Source: Bryobacterales bacterium (GTDB lineage Bacteria > Acidobacteriota > Terriglobia > Bryobacterales > Bryobacteraceae). Taken from it: a DNA stretch of 35,364 nt. The translations under genes and the position numbers were made by a program. Location of the stretch: contig JAEUQF010000143.1 in NCBI GenBank assembly GCA_016789745.1, positions 1-35,364 on the forward strand, given 5' to 3'. Below are positions 7,779-17,545 of this stretch, piece after piece. Numbering within the stretch: position 1 is the stretch's first letter; the number at the start of each line of letters is the position of its first letter. The notes beneath the pieces are model-generated. The model searched no databases. It was not told the origin of the DNA and worked only from the letters and a program-made list of their open reading frames with translations.

Positions 7779-10700
7779 TTACCAGTACAACTTCAGCGCC
7801 ATCTGCATCTGGCGCGGGGTATTGGCCTGATCACCCGCCGTCCGGCTGAGGACGCCGAACACGGGCGATTGCAGGCTGAGGTTACCCAGGCCGAAGCGAA
7901 CGCGGTTGAAGGCGTTGAACATTTCGGCGCGGAAATCCAGGCGCACGCGTTCGGTGATGAAGAAGTTCTTCGAGAAGGAAATGTTCTCGACGAAGTTACC
8001 GAAGTCGCGGAACTTAGGGTTGAAGCGGGTCATGTTGCCGATAACGCCGGCGGGTTGGGCCGGGAAAAAGCTGGCGGGCTGGATGGTACGGTCCGTGGCC
8101 GGCTCAAATTCGCCGGAGTAGGACGGACGCCAGCCGTCATAGGTGTTGATGATGGGGCGGTTGCCGCCGGCAAACAGCGGCAGGCCATTGGTGGTGCCGA
8201 TGTTGCGGGGTTGGCCGCTGGAGTAGATGGCGATGCCGGAAACCCGCCACCCGCCGACGATATGATTGACCACGCCGCCATGGTTCAGGTACGACTTGCC
8301 TTTGCCGAAGGGCAGATCGAAGACGGTGCTGAACTTGAAGTTGTGGGTGACGTCGAACGAGCCGATGGACTTTTCCAGGCTGCGGTTGAAGTGGTCGAGA
8401 GCGAAGCCGTAGGAATCAGACCAGTAGCTGTCGGCGTCGGTCATGATCTTCGAGAAGACATACGACGTCAGGAACTGGACGCCATGGCTGTAGCGCTTCT
8501 CGTATCGCAGCATCATGGAGTGATAGGTGGAGTGACCGGAGTGGTCGCCACCGCCGCTGCGGGTGTCGATGGTCTGGAACTGCGGGTAGGGGCGCAGAGC
8601 CTGCGCGACGGTCGCGGAACTGCCCCACAAGCTGATAAAGCCCGGGAAGGGTTCGCGGAGGCCAGCGGCGACGGCGGCCGGCGAGTCGATTCGGGAGTTG
8701 AGCAGCGAGGTGCCATACTGGGTGAGCACGCTGGGGTTCAGCGCGTTGTAGCTGAGCAGGCCAGCTTGCAGGCGGCTGCCTAGCGAGCCGTTATAAGCAA
8801 CCTCCGCCACCGAGGTAGAACTGAGCTGCCGCTGGATAGAGAAGTTCATGCTCTGGAAAGCCGGCGGGCGAGTGGCTTCCCGGCCCTGCCACCACGGAAT
8901 GGCGCGGCCGTTGGCGAAGCTGGGGCTGACGAAGGGCGGATACTGGCGGAGCGGCTGGCCGTCCTTCATGAGGAAGCGCGGCTGGCGGCCCTGCGTACTG
9001 TCGGACTGCGTGTCAGTGAGGGTGAAGCCCAGGTTGTGGGTTGACCCCGTCACGGTGGTTATGTTGCCGTAGCTCAGCCCGTAGGACAGGCGGATGACCG
9101 TTTTGTCCTTCCAGGTATAGGCGAGACCGAAGCGCGGGCCAAAGGCTTTGAAGTAGCTGTCGGCAAGGCTGCGCGAGCCTTCCAGGCCCTGGCCCTTTCC
9201 GGCGTAGATCAAGGCGCCAGGGCGGCCGCCGGCACCCGGGTTGGGACGGTCGGGCGAGAAGTCGCTCCAATTATCATTCTCACCGGTGGGCGGCAGCGTG
9301 GTTTCCCAGCGCAGACCGAGATTGATCATGAGGTTCGGCCGGACGCGGAAGTCATCCTGGATAAAACCGGCAAACGAGGGCCACTGCTGGCCGATGTAGC
9401 GGACCGTGTCGATCTGGCCGCTATTGGCGTAGCCCAGCAGCATGGAAGCGATGGGGCTGCCGCCGGCGGTGGTGAAGTTGGTATCGCCGGGGCGGCCGGT
9501 GTGCTTGAAGTCGAAGCCGACGCACCCCATTACGCACTGGCGGCCGAAGCCGTTGTAGTACTGGCGCTGCATCTGCCCGCCGAACTTGATGGTGTGCTTG
9601 CCTTTGATCCAGGTAACGTCATCGGCAAACATCATGATGTTGTTTTCGCTGCCATTGTTGGCGGCGCCGGCCCACGCGTTGTAGCTGTTGGAGAAGGTGA
9701 AGCGCACCAGGCTCTGGTCGCAATCGGGCACGCCGCCCAGGCAGAAGCGATCCTTCCAGTTGATGCCGCTGACCACGGTGGCCTGGGGCGGGTCATGTGT
9801 CTCGCGCCAGTCGTTGCCGCCGCCATAGAAGTGGTTGAACAGGGTGGGCGTGATGGAGTAGTCCCAGCTGCCGCGATACACGTCGGAGTTGCGCTGCGTG
9901 TCGTTGTAGTCCAGGAAGAAGCCGGGCAGGCCGTTGGGGCCATTGGCACCCGGTACCTGGCTGGTGCGGTTGCGGCCGTAGTAGCCGGAGATGCGGCTCT
10001 TGCCGCTGAACATATGATCGCCCTTGAAGCTGAACTTGGTGTTCGGCCGGACTTCCGTACCCTGCGTGATCAGGTAGTTGTTGGTGACGTAGTTGACGCT
10101 GCCGGGGGCGGCGCCGTTGTTCGGCAGCGGCGTCGGGCCGGAGCGGAACTGCGCAATGGCCTTCGAAGACTGCGGATCAAAAAGAGCCTTCGGGATCACG
10201 TTATTGGCGAAGGGTTGGCGGGTAATGGTACCGGCGGCGTCGGTGGTCTGGGAGGTGGGGTCGTAGATGGGAATCTGAACACCCGCGGCGTTCACCCAGT
10301 TGCGGAAGTCGCCGTCGTACATTTCGGAGGTGGGCACCGTGGCGACGTTGCCGTTGGCGCCATCGCGGTTGCGGAAGGCTTCAAAGCTGAAGAAGAAGAA
10401 CGTCTTGTTCTTGCCGTTGTAGATTTTAGGAATCCAGATGGGGCCGCCCGCGGTGGCGCCGAAATCATTCTGCTTGTAGATGGGCCGGCGGATGCCGCGG
10501 CTGTTGTTGAAGAAGTTATTGGCGTCCAGCTTTTCATTCCGCAGGAAGTTGTAAGCCGAGCCGTGGAACTCATTGGTGCCGGACTTGGAGGCGAAGCTCA
10601 TGATGCCGCCCGCTGCCTGGCCATACTCGGCCTTGAAGCCATTGGTATCAACGGTAAATTCGGTGACAGCTTCCACCGAAGGCGCATTCACGGCCACCCA

Positions 10701-11309
10701 GCTTTGCGAGAGCGCGCGCGAGGTATTCGCGCTGACGCCGTCCAGGTTGGTGCCGTAGCCCGCGGCCTGACCGCCGCCGAGCACGAAGCCGTTATCGCCG
10801 CCGATGTTCTTGGCTTCCGGCGTAAGCGCGGCAAGGTTGAACGGACTGCGCATGGCGCCGCCGACAACCAGCGGCAGTTCGTCGATGAGCTTGTTATCCA
10901 CCGTGACGCTGGTCTTTGCGTTCTCCGTGGCTAAGGCAAGAGCGCTGGCCGAGACTTCGATGGCCTGGTTGGTGGTGCCGACTTCGAGTGTGGCGTCGGC
11001 ACGTACCGTGGCCGAAGCATTCAACACGATGCCGGTGACGCTGGCCGGCCGGAACCCGTCCTTTTCCACACGCACATTGTAAGTGCCAACCTGCAACTGC
11101 GGGACTGTGTAGTCGCCGGCGTCGTTACTGGGCGCGTTGAACGTGACTCCGGTTTGTGTATGTGTCAGTGTTACTTTGGCGCCGGGAATCACGGCGCCCG
11201 TGGAATCGCTAATGGTGCCGGTGATGGTGCCGCGGTCGGACTGGGCTAACAGCGGCAGAGAAAGCACACACATCAAGCTCAGCGCTGCAAGGCGCTGTCG
11301 TAATTTCAT
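7779..11309 (-). CDS. Oar-like TonB-dependent receptor with carboxypeptidase-like regulatory domain (receptor B)
   Basis: This 1176-residue protein has the same plan as its neighbours. A signal peptide (MKLRQRLAALSLMCVLSLPLLAQ) leads into a regulatory domain at about 25-115 (GTITGTISDSTGAVIPGAKV, DYTVPQLQVGTYNVRVEKDGF). A plug follows at about 125-250 (KLIDELPLVVGGAMRSPFNL, EFTVDTNGFKAEYGQAAGG). The barrel ends with QMALKLYW. A strong ribosome-binding sequence (AAGGGGG) stands before ATG 11309. A feature of this copy is the four Cys residues in the barrel half (CLGGVPDC and CVMGC), which are spaced so that they could form extracellular-loop disulfides; this is inference. The substrate is unknown. 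It is only moderately similar to receptors A and C, so the three are diverged paralogues and not recent duplicates. Confidence 0.9.
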   Translation of the reverse strand: MKLRQRLAALSLMCVLSLPLLAQSDRGTITGTISDSTGAVIPGAKVTLTHTQTGVTFNAPSNDAGDYTVPQLQVGTYNVRVEKDGFRPASVTGIVLNASATVRADATLEVGTTNQAIEVSASALALATENAKTSVTVDNKLIDELPLVVGGAMRSPFNLAALTPEAKNIGGDNGFVLGGGQAAGYGTNLDGVSANTSRALSQSWVAVNAPSVEAVTEFTVDTNGFKAEYGQAAGGIMSFASKSGTNEFHGSAYNFLRNEKLDANNFFNNSRGIRRPIYKQNDFGATAGGPIWIPKIYNGKNKTFFFFSFEAFRNRDGANGNVATVPTSEMYDGDFRNWVNAAGVQIPIYDPTSQTTDAAGTITRQPFANNVIPKALFDPQSSKAIAQFRSGPTPLPNNGAAPGSVNYVTNNYLITQGTEVRPNTKFSFKGDHMFSGKSRISGYYGRNRTSQVPGANGPNGLPGFFLDYNDTQRNSDVYRGSWDYSITPTLFNHFYGGGNDWRETHDPPQATVVSGINWKDRFCLGGVPDCDQSLVRFTFSNSYNAWAGAANNGSENNIMMFADDVTWIKGKHTIKFGGQMQRQYYNGFGRQCVMGCVGFDFKHTGRPGDTNFTTAGGSPIASMLLGYANSGQIDTVRYIGQQWPSFAGFIQDDFRVRPNLMINLGLRWETTLPPTGENDNWSDFSPDRPNPGAGGRPGALIYAGKGQGLEGSRSLADSYFKAFGPRFGLAYTWKDKTVIRLSYGLSYGNITTVTGSTHNLGFTLTDTQSDSTQGRQPRFLMKDGQPLRQYPPFVSPSFANGRAIPWWQGREATRPPAFQSMNFSIQRQLSSTSVAEVAYNGSLGSRLQAGLLSYNALNPSVLTQYGTSLLNSRIDSPAAVAAGLREPFPGFISLWGSSATVAQALRPYPQFQTIDTRSGGGDHSGHSTYHSMMLRYEKRYSHGVQFLTSYVFSKIMTDADSYWSDSYGFALDHFNRSLEKSIGSFDVTHNFKFSTVFDLPFGKGKSYLNHGGVVNHIVGGWRVSGIAIYSSGQPRNIGTTNGLPLFAGGNRPIINTYDGWRPSYSGEFEPATDRTIQPASFFPAQPAGVIGNMTRFNPKFRDFGNFVENISFSKNFFITERVRLDFRAEMFNAFNRVRFGLGNLSLQSPVFGVLSRTAGDQANTPRQMQMALKLYW

Positions 11310-11399
11310 AAATACCCCCTTCAGAGCAAACGAGCATCGCAGAGCATATCACCGTAACGTGCTGGAAACAACCGGGTGGGGGCTCTTTCGGGGCGCCGG

Positions 11400-14300
11400 T
11401 CAGTAAATCAGTTTCAGTCCGAACTGGACGATGCGAGGCTGGTTTCCTTGTGCGTTCACCACGCCAAACTGCGGATTGCCGAAGTTCTGGTTAGGGGGCG
11501 CAAAGCGGGGCGTATTGGAGAGATTGAAGAACTCGGCGCGGAACTGAACATTGAAACGTTCTTTTATCCGTGTATTCTTGGTGAGAGTGAAGTCGATCTG
11601 ATCGGTGCGATCGCTGCGGCAGCCGTTGAAGGTGGACGGCGCATTGCCGAAGGCGTAAGGCGCCGGTACGGAGAAGACGCTGGCATCCAGCCATCGCTGC
11701 GGAGTGGGGTTGGCGACGCAGGGATTCGCGCCGGACCAGTTGGGACGTTGGCCCCCGCCCTGGGAGAACGTGTTGTTCACCGCGGACGTCACCCCGAGCG
11801 GTCCGCCGGAGATCGCCATCCAGATGCCGCCCACCTGCCAACCGCCCAGGACAAAGCGAGCAGCGGCGGGTCCGGAACTGCGGAAGAAGGGGATCTCATA
11901 GACGGCGTTGAACAGGAAGCGATGTGTCTGGTCGGCATTGGAAGTGGCCCAATCGGCGGCTAGATTGTTATTGTTCTGGGCGCTGATGGCACCCAGCGTC
12001 TCCCCGGCAAAGGGGCCGATGCCTTGGTCCATCAGTTTCGAATAGGTGTAGGACGCCAGCATAGTGATGCCAGAGGCATAGCGCTTCTCCCACTTGGTTT
12101 CGAGCGCATGATACGTAGAACTGGCCCAACTCGCATTCTGTGACGAGACGCCGTCGAAGTGCGGGAATGGCCGCAGCAATTGGGCGCGGGCGACCGTGGG
12201 GCGCGAGAGAATGCCGACGGGGATCTGACCCAGGAAGGGATTCGGCACCTGCGTACGCAGCCCGTCGCCAAGCGCCAGCGCCGCATCGGGCAACTGGTTC
12301 CAGATGCGGTTCTGTTGGAAGCCGATACCACGGCTGCCGGCGTAGCCGATTTCCAGCAGCGAATTGAGCGGCAGTTCCTGTTGGATATTGAAATTCCACT
12401 GGCTGGAATAGGGCACGTAATTGCCCCGGTCAAAAAACTGAATGCCTTGTCCCAGCAGCGTGGCCAGGCCCTGCGACGAGCCGGTGGGGCGGTTGAAGCC
12501 CTCCGGGTAAGGGTTGGACCAACTGACGGCCGGCGTGACACCATCCAGGCTGGTAACGATCGAGGTGGCGGTCTGGAAGCCGCTGGTCCCGAACGCGGCG
12601 GCGCCGCCGCCAATGCCCGTGGTGGCCGCATAGAACAGGCCCGCGCCCGTGCGGATGACCGTCTTGGGCGTCACCTTCCAGGCGATGCCGAAGCGCGGCG
12701 CCCAGTTGTTCTTATCCAGATTGGCGTTGCCGCGGGGCATGCCGTTGACGCCGACATAGGTCAGGCCGCCGCGCAGGTCCAGGCCGGCGGCACGCAACGG
12801 CGAGGCCGCATTGAAGTCGAAGTTTGTGAGCTGGTTGAAACGGTCGGTACGCGGCCCTTCCAGTTCGTAGCGCAGGCCCAAATTGATGGTGATGCGCGGG
12901 GTTACTTTCCAGGAGTCCTGGAGGAAGAAGCCGGCATACTTGGTGGTCATGGCCAAGGCGGGCGCGGGGTTGACGCCGCCGGCGGGGATACCTAACAGGA
13001 AGGTAGCCAGGCCCAGGCCCGCCACGGCGCTGGAGGTGTTCGGATTAGGGCCCTGCGTCCAGGCGGGCGTGAAGTTGAAGTTGGTAGCGGCATCGCCGGT
13101 CTGCTGGGCATTGAACTGGATGACGCGGTACTCGGCACCGAACTTCAGCGTATGGCTGGTAAGGATTTTCGTAACCGCGCCCTGGAACGAGTGCGTGGTG
13201 GGGCCGAAGCTGATCAAGTCCGTGGCGCCAATGAGTCCGCCGACGATGGTGTTGGGAACCGAGCCGGTAACCGAATAGCCGGTGATCTGGATGGCCGGCA
13301 GCGACAGCGGATCCACCATGCCCTGCCGCATGTAGGCGGGCAGGCCGAGCGAGGTGATGTCGAAGTTATCCGAGTAGGGGCGGCGATTGTTCACCAGCCG
13401 GGTCACCGAGTAGCGGACCGTGCCGAGCATGCTGGGCGAAAACGTGTGCGAATCCTCGATAGCCGCATTCCAACGAGTAAAGATCTGCGGCCCGGCCGTG
13501 GGCGCGATGTTGGCCTTGTCAGGCCCGTAAGCAGGGGCGCGAATCACCGGTGTGTCGTCATAGGAGTAGCGCACATACATGCGGTTGGCTTCGTTGAAGT
13601 TGTGGTCGCCACGGATGCTGTAGGTGTCTTTCGGAATGCTGTTGCCGGCCGTGCGTGTGAAGTTGATGGCACCTAGCGGCTGGTTGGGACTGGTGGGGGC
13701 AGGGAAGAGGCGGGCCACGTTGCGCGCCACCGGATCGATGCGGTTGGCGGGAATGATGTTGTTGGGGAAGGCCGTACGGAGGAAGCCCCCGGCGGGGTTG
13801 GCGCGCGTGGTGGCCGGGTCGAAGATCTGCACCAGCCGGCCATCGGCCAGGCGGGCGTTGCTGAAGTCGCCGGTCAGCTGGTTCGGGTCCGGCAATACGG
13901 CGGTGAACGTGATGCCCTGGGTGAAGCGGACAAACTCCGTGTTGAAAAAGAAGAACGTGCGGTTCTTGCCGTTGTAGAGTTTGGGAATCACGATGGGGCC
14001 GCCCAGCGTACCGCCGAACTGATTGAAGCGGAAGGGCGCCTTCCTGGTGCCGGAGCGATTCGCAAAGAAATCGTTGGCATTCAGTTTGTCGTGCCGGAAG
14101 AATTCGTAGGCGGTGAAGTGAATGTCGTTGGTGCCGCTGCGGGTGACGACGTTGAACACACCACCGGCGGCGCGCCCGTACTCGGCCGAGAAGGTGTTGG
14201 TCTCGACTTTGAATTCCTGCACCATGTCGGGGTTGGCATTAACAACCGGCTGGTTCTGGCTGGCGGTGGAGTTTGGCGCGCCATCCAGCAGGAACTCATT

Positions 14301-14846
14301 GGCCGTGGCGCGTTGCCCGTTGATCATGTAGGAGACAGTGGATATCTGATCGCTGACCAGGTTATTGACGCCAGCCGAATTGCGCACACCCGGCACCAGC
14401 ATGGCGAGCGCGTAGGTGTTGCGTCCGAGCAGCGGCAGTTCCGTCACCTGACGATTGCCGATGACTTGGCCGACCGTGGTGCTCTCGCTGTCGAGCAGCG
14501 TGGCCTGCGCCTTTACTTCGATCGTCTCCGACAGCGTGCCTACCTTCAACGTGACATCCAGGCGGGCCACCTGCTGTACCGTGAGTTCCAGGCCCATCTG
14601 CTTGACCGGCACGAAACCGTCCTTGGTGATGGTGATCTCGTAACGGCCAGGGGGCAGCGCCGGGAGCGTGTAGTAGCCTTCCGACGTCGTCTCGGTCGAC
14701 GTCGAGACACCGGTTTCGGTGGCCCGCGCGACCACGGCCGCCGCGGGAATGATAGCCCCGCTGGGATCCGTAACGCGGCCGGTCAGACTGGCAACCTGCG
14801 CAAAGGCGCCGGCCGCGAACAGGAAAGCGATCAGTAAGGTTCTCAT
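11400..14846 (-). CDS. Oar-like TonB-dependent receptor with carboxypeptidase-like regulatory domain (receptor C)
   Basis: This 1148-residue receptor is the first of the three in transcription order. It has a signal peptide (MRTLLIAFLFAAGAFAQ), a regulatory domain at about 20-105 (LTGRVTDPSGAIIPAAAVVA, YYTLPALPPGRYEITITKDGF), a plug at about 120-230 (RQVTELPLLGRNTYALAMLV, EFKVETNTFSAEYGRAAGG) and a barrel ending QFGLKLIY. The gene is divergent from the sulfatase at 14940, with 93 bases between the starts. This is the usual arrangement when a surface receptor and an exported hydrolase serve the same substrate, so a sulfated glycan or sulfate ester is a reasonable guess, but only a guess. A 90-base gap with no clear U-tract terminator separates it from receptor B, so readthrough is possible. 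Confidence 0.9.
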   Translation of the reverse strand: MRTLLIAFLFAAGAFAQVASLTGRVTDPSGAIIPAAAVVARATETGVSTSTETTSEGYYTLPALPPGRYEITITKDGFVPVKQMGLELTVQQVARLDVTLKVGTLSETIEVKAQATLLDSESTTVGQVIGNRQVTELPLLGRNTYALAMLVPGVRNSAGVNNLVSDQISTVSYMINGQRATANEFLLDGAPNSTASQNQPVVNANPDMVQEFKVETNTFSAEYGRAAGGVFNVVTRSGTNDIHFTAYEFFRHDKLNANDFFANRSGTRKAPFRFNQFGGTLGGPIVIPKLYNGKNRTFFFFNTEFVRFTQGITFTAVLPDPNQLTGDFSNARLADGRLVQIFDPATTRANPAGGFLRTAFPNNIIPANRIDPVARNVARLFPAPTSPNQPLGAINFTRTAGNSIPKDTYSIRGDHNFNEANRMYVRYSYDDTPVIRAPAYGPDKANIAPTAGPQIFTRWNAAIEDSHTFSPSMLGTVRYSVTRLVNNRRPYSDNFDITSLGLPAYMRQGMVDPLSLPAIQITGYSVTGSVPNTIVGGLIGATDLISFGPTTHSFQGAVTKILTSHTLKFGAEYRVIQFNAQQTGDAATNFNFTPAWTQGPNPNTSSAVAGLGLATFLLGIPAGGVNPAPALAMTTKYAGFFLQDSWKVTPRITINLGLRYELEGPRTDRFNQLTNFDFNAASPLRAAGLDLRGGLTYVGVNGMPRGNANLDKNNWAPRFGIAWKVTPKTVIRTGAGLFYAATTGIGGGAAAFGTSGFQTATSIVTSLDGVTPAVSWSNPYPEGFNRPTGSSQGLATLLGQGIQFFDRGNYVPYSSQWNFNIQQELPLNSLLEIGYAGSRGIGFQQNRIWNQLPDAALALGDGLRTQVPNPFLGQIPVGILSRPTVARAQLLRPFPHFDGVSSQNASWASSTYHALETKWEKRYASGITMLASYTYSKLMDQGIGPFAGETLGAISAQNNNNLAADWATSNADQTHRFLFNAVYEIPFFRSSGPAAARFVLGGWQVGGIWMAISGGPLGVTSAVNNTFSQGGGQRPNWSGANPCVANPTPQRWLDASVFSVPAPYAFGNAPSTFNGCRSDRTDQIDFTLTKNTRIKERFNVQFRAEFFNLSNTPRFAPPNQNFGNPQFGVVNAQGNQPRIVQFGLKLIY

Positions 14847-14939
14847 CGTGGGAACTGTAATCAGACGAAGTGGTCGCCATTATATACAAACTTCCCGGCC
14901 ATGCCACTACAGACAGTCCGTGATATAGATGAACGGAAC

Positions 14940-16736
14940 ATGCAGAAGCCATCGCAGAAGCTGTCGCGCCGCCAGTGGCTGGGGGCGGCGTTATGGACCG
15001 CCACTTCCACGGCCGCCGCGCAGGAACCTTGCCCTGCTCCCCAAGCCGAGCGATTCTCAGGCGTCATCGGGCGGCACGCGGCCGATTCCAAGCCGGGCCC
15101 GCTGCCGGCCGGAGCCGCTAAGCCCGGCAGCCCCAATATCGTCTACATCGTTCTGGACGACACGGGCTTTGGCGATCTGGCGTGCTATGGGTCAGAGATT
15201 GCGACGCCGCATATCAATGCCCTGGCCGCCGGTGGGTTGCTCTACAACAACTTCCACTGTAAGGCGATCTGTTCGCCGACGCGTGCGTCGCTCCTTACCG
15301 GGCGTAACAGCCACGCCATCGGCATGAAGGAGTTGGCCGGTCCGGACCAGGGCTACCCGCACTCGCGCGGGCGAGTGACTCCGGCAGCGGCCACCGTGGC
15401 CCAGATCCTAAGGGCGAACGGCTATGCCACGATGGGCGTCGGCAAGTATCACCTGGTGCCGACGGCCGACATGAAACCCTCCGGCGATCGCAGCCACTGG
15501 CCCTTGGCGAAGGGCTTCAATCGCTGGTACGGCTTTCTTTCCGGTTGGACGGACCAGTATCACCCGGACCTGATTGAGGATAACCACGAACTGCCGAAGC
15601 CGAACCGTGAGGGCTATCATTTCTCCGTCGATATCGTGGATAAGGCCTTGTCCATGGCCGGCGCCCATGTTACCGCCGATGCCGCCAAGCCGTTCTTCTT
15701 ATACGTCGCGTTTGGCGCCACGCACGCGCCGGTGCAGGTGCCGAAGCATTACATCGACAAATATGTCGCCACCTATGAGAAGGGCTGGGACGCACTGCGC
15801 GAGCAGCGCTTCCAGAAGCAGAAGGAATTGGGTATCATTCCCGCCGATGCGAAGCTGCCGCCACGCAATCCCGGCGATCCGGCGTGGACCGGCTTGAGCG
15901 AACAGGAGCGCGCGGTTTTCACGCGCTTCATGGCTGCCTATGCGGGCTTCCTGGAACATACCGACGAACAGATTGGGCGCGTCGTGGGCTGGCTCAAGGA
16001 AAAGAAGCTGTTTGACAACACGGCTATCTTCCTTATCTCCGATAACGGCGGCGCGCCCGAAGCCGGCACGCGCGGCGGCTTCCAACGCCCTTACGGCGAC
16101 CGCACCACGATCGAAGAGATGCACAGGCGCCTGGATGAGTTAGGCAGCGACAAGACGCAGCCGTTGTACCAGCGCCCGTGGGCTATGGTGTCGAGCGCGC
16201 CTTTCAAATACTACAAGCTGTGGCCGTACGCCGGCGGGGTGCAGACGCCGTGCATTGTCTCGTGGCCGGCGGGCATCAAAGGACGCGGCATGCGGAAGCA
16301 ATTCGTCGACGTCATCGACATCACTCCGACCGTTTACGACATCACCAGCATCCAACCGCCGGCGTCGTTTGAAGGCGTCTGTCAGATGCCGCTGCAGGGC
16401 AAGTCGATTCGTGCCACGTTTGACAACCCGCAGGCACCGGATCCGCGCGACACCCAGTATTACGAACTGTGGGGAAGCCGCGGCATCTGGCACAAGGGTT
16501 GGAAGGCGGTGGGCATCCATCAGCCCGGCACCGACTTCGCTCTGGACCGCTGGGAGTTGTATCAGGTGGAGAAGGACTTCACCGAATCCACCAACGTCGC
16601 CGCGCAGCACCCGGCCAAGCTGGAAGAGATGAAGAAGTTGTGGTGGAGCGAAGCGGCTAAAAACGGAGCGTTGCCGTTGTTGGAGGCGCCCGGCGGACGG
16701 AGCCGGACGTACGATCAGGCTTTGCCCCCGCGCTGA
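14940..16736 (+). CDS. Arylsulfatase of the AtsA-like formylglycine class, Tat-type leader
   Basis: The product hydrolyses sulfate esters and is predicted to be exported. I start it at ATG 14940 (598 aa) and not at ATG 14901 because the shorter form begins with a Tat-like leader (KLSRRQWLGAA). The longer form would put 13 polar residues in front. The sulfatase domain opens at NIVYIVLDDTGFGDLACYG with the metal-binding Asp pair. The active-site motif is CSPTRASLLTGR, with Cys111 the residue expected to become formylglycine. The segments GFNRWYGFLSGWTDQYHPDL and ISDNGGAPEAGTRGG resemble the Pseudomonas AtsA-type group (S1_4-like). Length fits the family. No sulfatase-modifying enzyme lies in the window, so FGE or an anaerobic equivalent must be encoded elsewhere. 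The neighbour is the divergent receptor C. Substrate unknown. Confidence 0.9.
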   Translation: MQKPSQKLSRRQWLGAALWTATSTAAAQEPCPAPQAERFSGVIGRHAADSKPGPLPAGAAKPGSPNIVYIVLDDTGFGDLACYGSEIATPHINALAAGGLLYNNFHCKAICSPTRASLLTGRNSHAIGMKELAGPDQGYPHSRGRVTPAAATVAQILRANGYATMGVGKYHLVPTADMKPSGDRSHWPLAKGFNRWYGFLSGWTDQYHPDLIEDNHELPKPNREGYHFSVDIVDKALSMAGAHVTADAAKPFFLYVAFGATHAPVQVPKHYIDKYVATYEKGWDALREQRFQKQKELGIIPADAKLPPRNPGDPAWTGLSEQERAVFTRFMAAYAGFLEHTDEQIGRVVGWLKEKKLFDNTAIFLISDNGGAPEAGTRGGFQRPYGDRTTIEEMHRRLDELGSDKTQPLYQRPWAMVSSAPFKYYKLWPYAGGVQTPCIVSWPAGIKGRGMRKQFVDVIDITPTVYDITSIQPPASFEGVCQMPLQGKSIRATFDNPQAPDPRDTQYYELWGSRGIWHKGWKAVGIHQPGTDFALDRWELYQVEKDFTESTNVAAQHPAKLEEMKKLWWSEAAKNGALPLLEAPGGRSRTYDQALPPR

Positions 16737-16743
16737 CGAAACG

Positions 16744-17430
16744 CTAATGGCCGCCGAAGGTGCGTGCTACTTCGATCATGAACGCAGGTCGCCCGCTGCG
16801 CGCGTTATTCGCAACTTTATAGCCGAAGATGATCAGAGTCCTGCGGTCCTTCTGCCAGGACAACGCAAAGATAGCGGCGCCCAGGTCATTGGTGCCGGAG
16901 AACCAATCGGAAACAACGCTCCAACGACGGGTGACCGGCTGCTCGATGCCCACCATGGTGGAGTAGGTGCGCCGTCCGAAGATCTGCCGTGTGCCGTAGC
17001 TGGGCCCTACGGTGATGCGTGTGCGCGGACCGGGAATGCGCAGGCTGGCGTTGCCGTAGAACCAGTAGCCGGTGCCGGCGCCGTTCAACGACATGGGAAT
17101 CATGAAGCCGCCCGATGCCTTCGGCTCCCAGCGGCTGCCAGGCCGCAGGGGAACCGAGGTCTTGGTGCCGAAGCCGATGGCGCGGTTGCCGGAGCCAGGA
17201 TAGCTGACGCCATACAGGCTGGTGGCCAGCTCGGTATAACGCCCGATGCCATAGGTGGCAAACGTAAAGCTGTTCCAATAGGTGCCGCTTTGGAAGCGGT
17301 TGAACTGCGTTTCATGGGCGAGGGCGAACTCGCCTTTGGGCGCTACATCGGCGCTGGGGATGCCGACGATCAGGGATTGGCATGCCGCGGGCCATACTGA
17401 GAGAAAAACTAAGTATGTTATATGTTTCAT
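16744..17430 (-). CDS. Small predicted outer-membrane beta-barrel protein, family not recognised
   Basis: This is a 228-residue protein starting at ATG 17430 with a signal peptide (MKHITYLVFLSVWPAACQS). The rest alternates short amphipathic strands with Gly/Tyr-rich turns (FALAHETQFNRFQ, SFTFATYGIGRYTELATSLYG, YWFYGNASLRIPGP, AAIFALSWQKDRRTLIIFGY). This pattern suggests an 8- to 10-stranded barrel. No catalytic motif is visible and no plug or TonB box is present. It converges on the sulfatase with only 7 bases between stops and diverges from the two-component operon. I infer an outer-membrane location, and the function is unknown. Confidence 0.6.
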   Translation of the reverse strand: MKHITYLVFLSVWPAACQSLIVGIPSADVAPKGEFALAHETQFNRFQSGTYWNSFTFATYGIGRYTELATSLYGVSYPGSGNRAIGFGTKTSVPLRPGSRWEPKASGGFMIPMSLNGAGTGYWFYGNASLRIPGPRTRITVGPSYGTRQIFGRRTYSTMVGIEQPVTRRWSVVSDWFSGTNDLGAAIFALSWQKDRRTLIIFGYKVANNARSGRPAFMIEVARTFGGH

Positions 17431-17545
17431 CTAATAAAGTGAGGTCTGCTTCGGGTTATCCGATGCGCGGATTACGGATCCGGTTGCAGAGAAACTACGT
17501 GCGCAGCTGACCCTGGCGGGGTGCATGGTACTGTGGAGTTTGCAG
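17431..17545. other. Divergent intergenic region with short palindromes
   Basis: This spacer lies between the barrel gene (-) and the response regulator (+). It contains the inverted repeat ATCCG-N5-CGGAT and, a few bases on, the 8-bp palindrome CGGATCCG. These could bind a regulator such as the adjacent NtrC-type protein, but nothing beyond symmetry supports that. No sigma-54 (GG-N10-GC) promoter was seen here. Confidence 0.3.

Noticed and set aside
5393..10934. Long plus-strand open frames opposite the receptor genes (5393-6487, 6845-7609, 9501-10934)
   Set aside because: They are antisense shadows created by high GC and codon bias: they lack recognisable domains and starts with ribosome-binding sites, while the minus-strand frames encode complete receptors.
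11310..11399. Possible terminator between receptors C and B (ACCGG/CCGGT arms)
   Set aside because: Only a 5-bp stem with a long loop and a short TGTTT tail, too weak to report as a terminator.
14901..14939. Upstream start for the sulfatase at ATG 14901
   Set aside because: It would add 13 polar residues before the Tat-like leader and has no ribosome-binding sequence, so ATG 14940 is preferred.
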